A stretch of DNA of 64,000 bases from assembly GCF_958450345.1 (NCBI RefSeq), contig NC_088783.1, positions 56,520,395 through 56,584,394 of the forward strand, read 5' to 3'. Below are positions 59,107-64,000 of the stretch, in pieces. This DNA comes from Calliphora vicina. Taxonomy: Eukaryota; Arthropoda; Insecta; Diptera; Calliphoridae. The notes below the pieces were generated by a model, which ran no database searches, was not told where the DNA came from, and was given only the letters and a program-made list of their open reading frames with translations. Every line of letters starts with the position of its first letter. Positions within the stretch are counted from its first letter, which is position 1. Both the position numbers and the translations under genes were made by a program.

Positions 59107-60129
59107 TTTCAAGAGTACCGTACACAACGATCCATTTTATCTGGCCTTAATTTTCTTACTCATTTCATCATAATTACAAAAATACAAAAAAAAGAGAAAA
59201 AAAAAACAATCTTTTAAAATACATTGACGTGTAATCTGTCATTTTTTTGAATTCATACAAACTTACAATTTTATTATAGTACTTTACATACCTTTTTTTG
59301 GTTAAGAAACAAAAAACTTTATAAATAAAATCCACAACATACCTTTTTTAATGTAGTTTTACTACAGAAATTTGTATTTAAAAAATCGTTCAAACTGTCC
59401 GTCTGTCTGTCTGTCGCTCCGTCTGTCTGTCTATCTTTGTATTCATTCCATTTTTATATCATATATGGAATTTACATTATATTTTTAATGTTTACTTTTT
59501 TATTTTTATTATTATGTGCTTAGATAAGCATAAAAATTTTGAAAATACAAATCAAATGTCTTTCTTATACAACATATTTTTTATGAAATTTTTCTTTCAG
59601 TTGAAATTTGTAAGTAAATACCTTTGTAGTCAGCTAATTTTTATGAGAACTCAAAATTTTATGTTTAAAATTTGAAAATGATTTAAAAAATTTTTGATTT
59701 GTTAGAACATTTTTAATATTTTATGGTTTATAGGTTTCATTTATCTTCCCCGCTGATTAATTACTTTTTTGTAGAAAAAGTAGAAAATTTAAGGTTTTGG
59801 AAAACGTTCATTAGTTTAGGAGTTTTCTTTTGTTTGTGATTTAAATATAACATATAATTAAGGTTACAAGCTGTGAGAATATTTGGTCTAAGATTTTATT
59901 ACAGTAAATAAAGAAAAATGTAAATTATTGTTTTCAAACAGCTGGAAATTCTTTTTCAAAGACCATGTCAAAAGTTGTTCTTTGGCCATAAATAAATTGT
60001 GGCCAATCTAATGGTTCAATTTCAACTACATGAATGTAAATACTTGTGCTTTATATATTTTATTGAGATTTTCGAATGACATTTACGTGATTGCAACATA
60101 AATTTAATTAAAATTGAAATTTGAACTAC
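59107..60129. other. sequence upstream of the 25-aa ec first exon
   Basis: AT-rich, with a simple (GTCT)n tract at about 59398-59440. It may hold the 5' UTR. The 8-codon upstream reading frame lies right before the 59106 start. No promoter assigned. Confidence 0.35.
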
Positions 60130-63120
60130 GATAGAAACAAATATTGAATTTAAACTACGATTGAAACAAACTAAAATTAAACTATGATTATAGGTAGATT
60201 AATTAAAGAAAACTACATTTAAACCACGAATAAAGTTGTTTTTTATTATGGGACAAGGTTTTGGGGAGGTTTATCTTAACGGAATTGTTTAAATATAAAC
60301 AGTCATATTAACTTGTATATTTGTAGTTACTCTAATATAATATTCTTAGCTGAACACACGTTTGCTATTTTAGCTTAATCATAGGTCTTTATATGTTATA
60401 ATGAGAGCTTTAATCTTAGTGCAGTTTGAGTTAAGCTTGAATCTTACATATTTTTGTAGTTCAATTGTTGTCTCATCAATCTTAGATATGCAGTCAAATT
60501 TTATCTTCAGTCTTAGGTTTTTTGGTGCATTTTTATCTCCTATCATTGCCAAACAATTAATTCTAATTATATCTTTATCTTTAGGGTTGAAGCTGAACTT
60601 TAACTAGATTTAAACTATGATTACAAATAAAATAAATTATGATCAACTGAATTTTAACTACGATTGAAGCTAAAATTGAATTGGATTTAAACTACGATTA
60701 CAACTAAAATAAACTATGATCAACTGAATTAAATTTGAACTATGATTTAAGATAAAATTAAATTACGATTGAAGATAAAATAAACTATGACCAACTGGAT
60801 TTGAATTTTGATTGAAGATAAAATTAAACTAGATTTAAAGTACAATTGAAGATAAAATAAACTACGACCAACTGGATTTTTAATTACGATTGAACTAGAT
60901 TTAAACTACGATTCAAGCTAAAGTTTAACTAGATTTAAACTACGATTCAAGCTAAAGTTTAACTAGATTTAAACTACGATTCAAGCTAAAGTATAACTAG
61001 ATTTAAACTACGATTCAAGCTAAAGTTTAACAAAATTTAAACTACGATTCAAGCTAAAGTTTAACTAGATTTTAACTACGATTCCAGCTAAAGTTTAACT
61101 AGATTTAAACTATGATTCAAGCTAAAGTTTAACTAGATTTAAACTACGATTCAAAACTAAAATCAAACTACGTTTAAAGCCATGATTAATGTTAAAGGTA
61201 AACTATGTTTGTAGCTAAAATTAAACTACATTTATACCTCTATTGAAGCTGATATTGAACTACATTTGATGGCAGAGTTCTGCTACATTTATACTAAAAT
61301 TGATACCTGAAGTAAACCATATTTAAAGTTGAAATTAAACTACATTTATACTTCGATTGCAGATGATTGAAGCTATATTTGAACCATGAATTAATGAACC
61401 ATGATTGAAACTAAAAGAGAACTGTACTTGAAGTAAATATTGAACTAAGATTGAAGCTTGATTTGAACTACCTACAATCAAAGGTAAATTTACTCTTATA
61501 ATAATGTTAAAATTAAACTCTATTTAACATAAAACATTTTTGAACTAAGATTAAAGCTAAAATCTAGCTAAATTTAAACTTGATTTGAAGCAAATTTAAA
61601 TATGTTTAAATCAACTCATGGCATAATCATTTACAGGTAGTCCCAATTCTACAACAAATACAACTAAGCAAAAACAACATTATTTTGTTTTTGTAAAAAT
61701 ATTTTCTAAATGTCAAAACAAAAATAAATAAAAGCAATATAATTTGATTTTTTTCTTATTTTAAAAGAAACAAATTTTAATTCAGTTCTAATTGTTAATA
61801 CTTCCTATGAGGCTATCCGTGCATTTACTATGTCCCGTGTGTTTTGTAGAGCCATGAATTTCGATTCATTAAAAACAGCGACCGTTTCGAATGCACGGGT
61901 CATGCCGATGTGGATATAAGCTGGCGTGTCATAATGTCCTTCATCATAATGTCCATGGACGTTATCCAGGAAACTTTTTTAAATGAATCCAAAATACAAC
62001 ACCAAAGTTACGAGCAATTCTATCCGGGATAAGAGTGCCACTTTCTTAAATCTTAACCAAATTTTAAAAAACATTTATGTTTTAAAAGTGTCACAAAGTG
62101 CATGGACATTTGAAATTGTTATAACTTCCATGGACACTATGACTCTTTTTGGTGTGACATAACGTCCATGGACATTATGACACGCCACCTGGAGATCAAC
62201 GGGAGTATTACGGAATCTAGGATCGTTTGTCGATATTCCAACTGCTCTTAAAAATTTCGATTTAACCGAAAACAATTTTCAATTTAAATAAAAAAGATTT
62301 GACAGTTAGAAAACGGAAAATAATTTTATATATAAGTAAATAAACTTTGACAGTTAGAAAACAGAAAACAAATCGAACAAAAAATAATCAGCTGACTTAT
62401 TGACTTCACCTGTAAATTAATACATCTTGAAATCAACTGAACTTGATTTAAGAATTGATCTTTAGTTGAACTACGATTAAAACAAAAATTGAACTATATT
62501 TGAACTACAACTAAACCTTAAACAAATTTTAATCTGATATTGATGTATGATCTTAAATTGACTTACATTTGAACTATAATTGGTGTATAAAGTAAACTAC
62601 AGTTAAACTTCAATCAATTGAACTTGATTGAAGAATTGATCTTAATTTAAACTACGATTAAAGTAAAAATTTAACTATTTTTGCATTACAAATTAAACTT
62701 TGAAATAATTTTGAGAAATTGACTTACATTTAAACTATAATTGAAGTTTAAAGTAAACTACAGATAAACTTGAATCAATTGAACTTGATTAAAGATTTGA
62801 TATTTATTTGAACTACGATTAAAATAAAAATTTAACTATATTTGAACTAGAACTGAAACTTTACTCTAATTTTGATTTGATATTGATATATGATCTGCTA
62901 TTGACAGTTAAACTACAGTTAAACTATTTGAAATACGATTAAAACAAAGATTTATCTAGATTTGAACTAGAACAGAAACTTTATACTAATTTTGATCTGT
63001 TATTGATATATTATCTGCTATTTATTCTTAAATTTACTTCCATTTGAACTATAATTGAAGTTTAAACTACAGTTAAACTTCGATGAAACTGAAATTAAAC
63101 TGTATTTAATCCAACACATT
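60130..63120. repeat. degenerate tandem repeat based on AAACTACGATTGAAGCTAAA
   Basis: Short phrases such as TTTAAACTACGATT, GAAGCTAAAATT and AACTAGATTT recur throughout. The best-ordered part, 60890-61160, is about eight copies of a 34-bp unit (TTTAACTAGATTTAAACTAC plus GATTCAAGCTAAAG). A separate foldback element interrupts it at 61923-62187. No exon recognised. Confidence 0.7.
61923..62187. mobile_element. 265-bp inverted-repeat element (MITE-like)
   Basis: Perfect 18-bp ends: TGGCGTGTCATAATGTCC at 61923-61940 and its reverse complement at 62170-62187. Inside, further complementary copies of ATAATGTCCATGGACGTTAT extend the stem. GC content is higher than in the surroundings. No clear target duplication. 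The flanks 61817-61898 hold another small inverted repeat (CCGTGCATT/AATGCACGG), so the element could be larger. Confidence 0.65.
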
Positions 63121-64000
63121 TTGCTGGGATTTGTAAATTATTTTTTGTTCTAATAAACGATTCATAACAAAAATTTAAAGCCATTTAACTTTATGCTTAC
63201 TTAAATTGTTATTTAATACTTTTTCGTTTTAGTTTATTGCAATTTTGAACATAAATTTGATTTATTTGTAAAAAAATCTATTTTAAATTTGACCTCAACT
63301 GAACCTTATATGTAATATAAAACAGAATGTTATAAATAATGGTAAATTAAAAAACCATAAACCCAAAAAAAAAAAATACTAAAACAAATGAAAATGTTCT
63401 TAAGACATGACTCATTTAGGGAATTAAAAAAAACCAACTGAAAACTAAAACCACTTAAACTCAGCAACTAAAACAAATGCAAATTTTACTCAAACACATT
63501 AAATGAAACCCAGAACCCAAGTTAAACAAAAGTTCAAAAGCAAAGATCAACTTCTTCATTATCAGCAGTATTACAAAGATCTTCATTATGATCAAACAAA
63601 CACACACAGAACGGAAGTTATAAACTACAGCACCAATAAAATTAAAAGAAAGACTGAAAAAAACTGTTTAAAGAAAGGAAGTTTTTAAAGATACTCTAGA
63701 ATGATGGTAACTGAAACTGTTATACAAGACAATTTAAATACGAGACAAAGGTGATGTTTAAAAAGAATCGTTTTACTTTGTTTATTTAAACAATTTACTT
63801 CCTAAAACAAGAAATAAGGGTTACAATAAAAAAATTGCCTTAAATTACTTGGTGTTTTTTTATAGACTCAAATAACTTGCACAACAGTTGGGGCTAATTT
63901 AAATTTAAGAAGAGAATAAGAAGAAACATGTAAGGGTTTAAGTTTTGCACAAAATTAATATGACAAAGAAACCGAACTTTGAAAAGGAACAAAATTATAG
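63121..64000. other. no gene seen
   Basis: AT-rich, with one ACTGTTATAC like the 56-57.8 kb repeat (near 63716). The 61-codon open frame at 63503-63688 is Lys/Gln/Tyr-rich and not recognised. It may lie in an ec intron if ec has exons beyond the window. Confidence 0.4.

Overview
This is eukaryotic DNA from a higher fly, most likely a calyptrate such as a blowfly or house-fly relative. The evidence is two spliced genes with clear Drosophila counterparts, GT-AG introns, very AT-rich long introns, and decayed mariner and jockey-like elements. Nothing bacterial or viral was seen. From recall, the same gene pair (yin and echinus) is neighbouring in Drosophila, so the microsynteny looks conserved.

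Layout. On the + strand, yin encodes a proton-coupled oligopeptide transporter of the SLC15/POT family. Its five certain coding exons lie at 31990-35638. Two candidate alternative first coding exons (3048-3083 and 18369-18389) both end in phase 0 and both fit exon 2. The roughly 29 kb in front of exon 2 holds dispersed repeats, transposon remnants and three large satellite blocks. A fourth satellite block fills the intron before exon 5. On the - strand, converging on yin, is echinus (ec), a USP53/USP54-type ubiquitin-specific-protease-like protein. Its coding exons are 54614-54907, 47426-47554, 45009-45314 and 40531-44946, with two alternative first coding exons at 55081-55803 and 59032-59106. 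Between the two 3' ends lies a 2.6 kb array of about 370-bp units (36735-39305).

Repeats dominate the window. The yin introns carry one satellite family with a 19-bp quasi-palindromic core and linkers of 1, 3 or 4 bp. It forms four blocks, one of them inverted relative to two others in the same intron. The ec introns carry an 11-bp satellite nested in a dispersed element and two inverted arrays of a 35-bp satellite rich in the AP-1 heptamer TGACTCA. Two dispersed families, called A and B here, recur many times and are themselves interrupted by a foldback element, a MITE and a mariner.

The most interesting points are: (1) independent satellites built from self-complementary monomers, placed as inverted pairs inside introns; (2) an ec USP domain with the His box but no Cys box in either visible first exon; (3) FPPPP (Ena/VASP) and RVxF (PP1) ligand motifs in the long disordered part of ec; (4) about 50 AP-1-like sites in one ec intron. 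The two genes are not known to act in one pathway. Yin takes up peptides at the membrane, while Echinus acts in cell sorting and death in the pupal retina.
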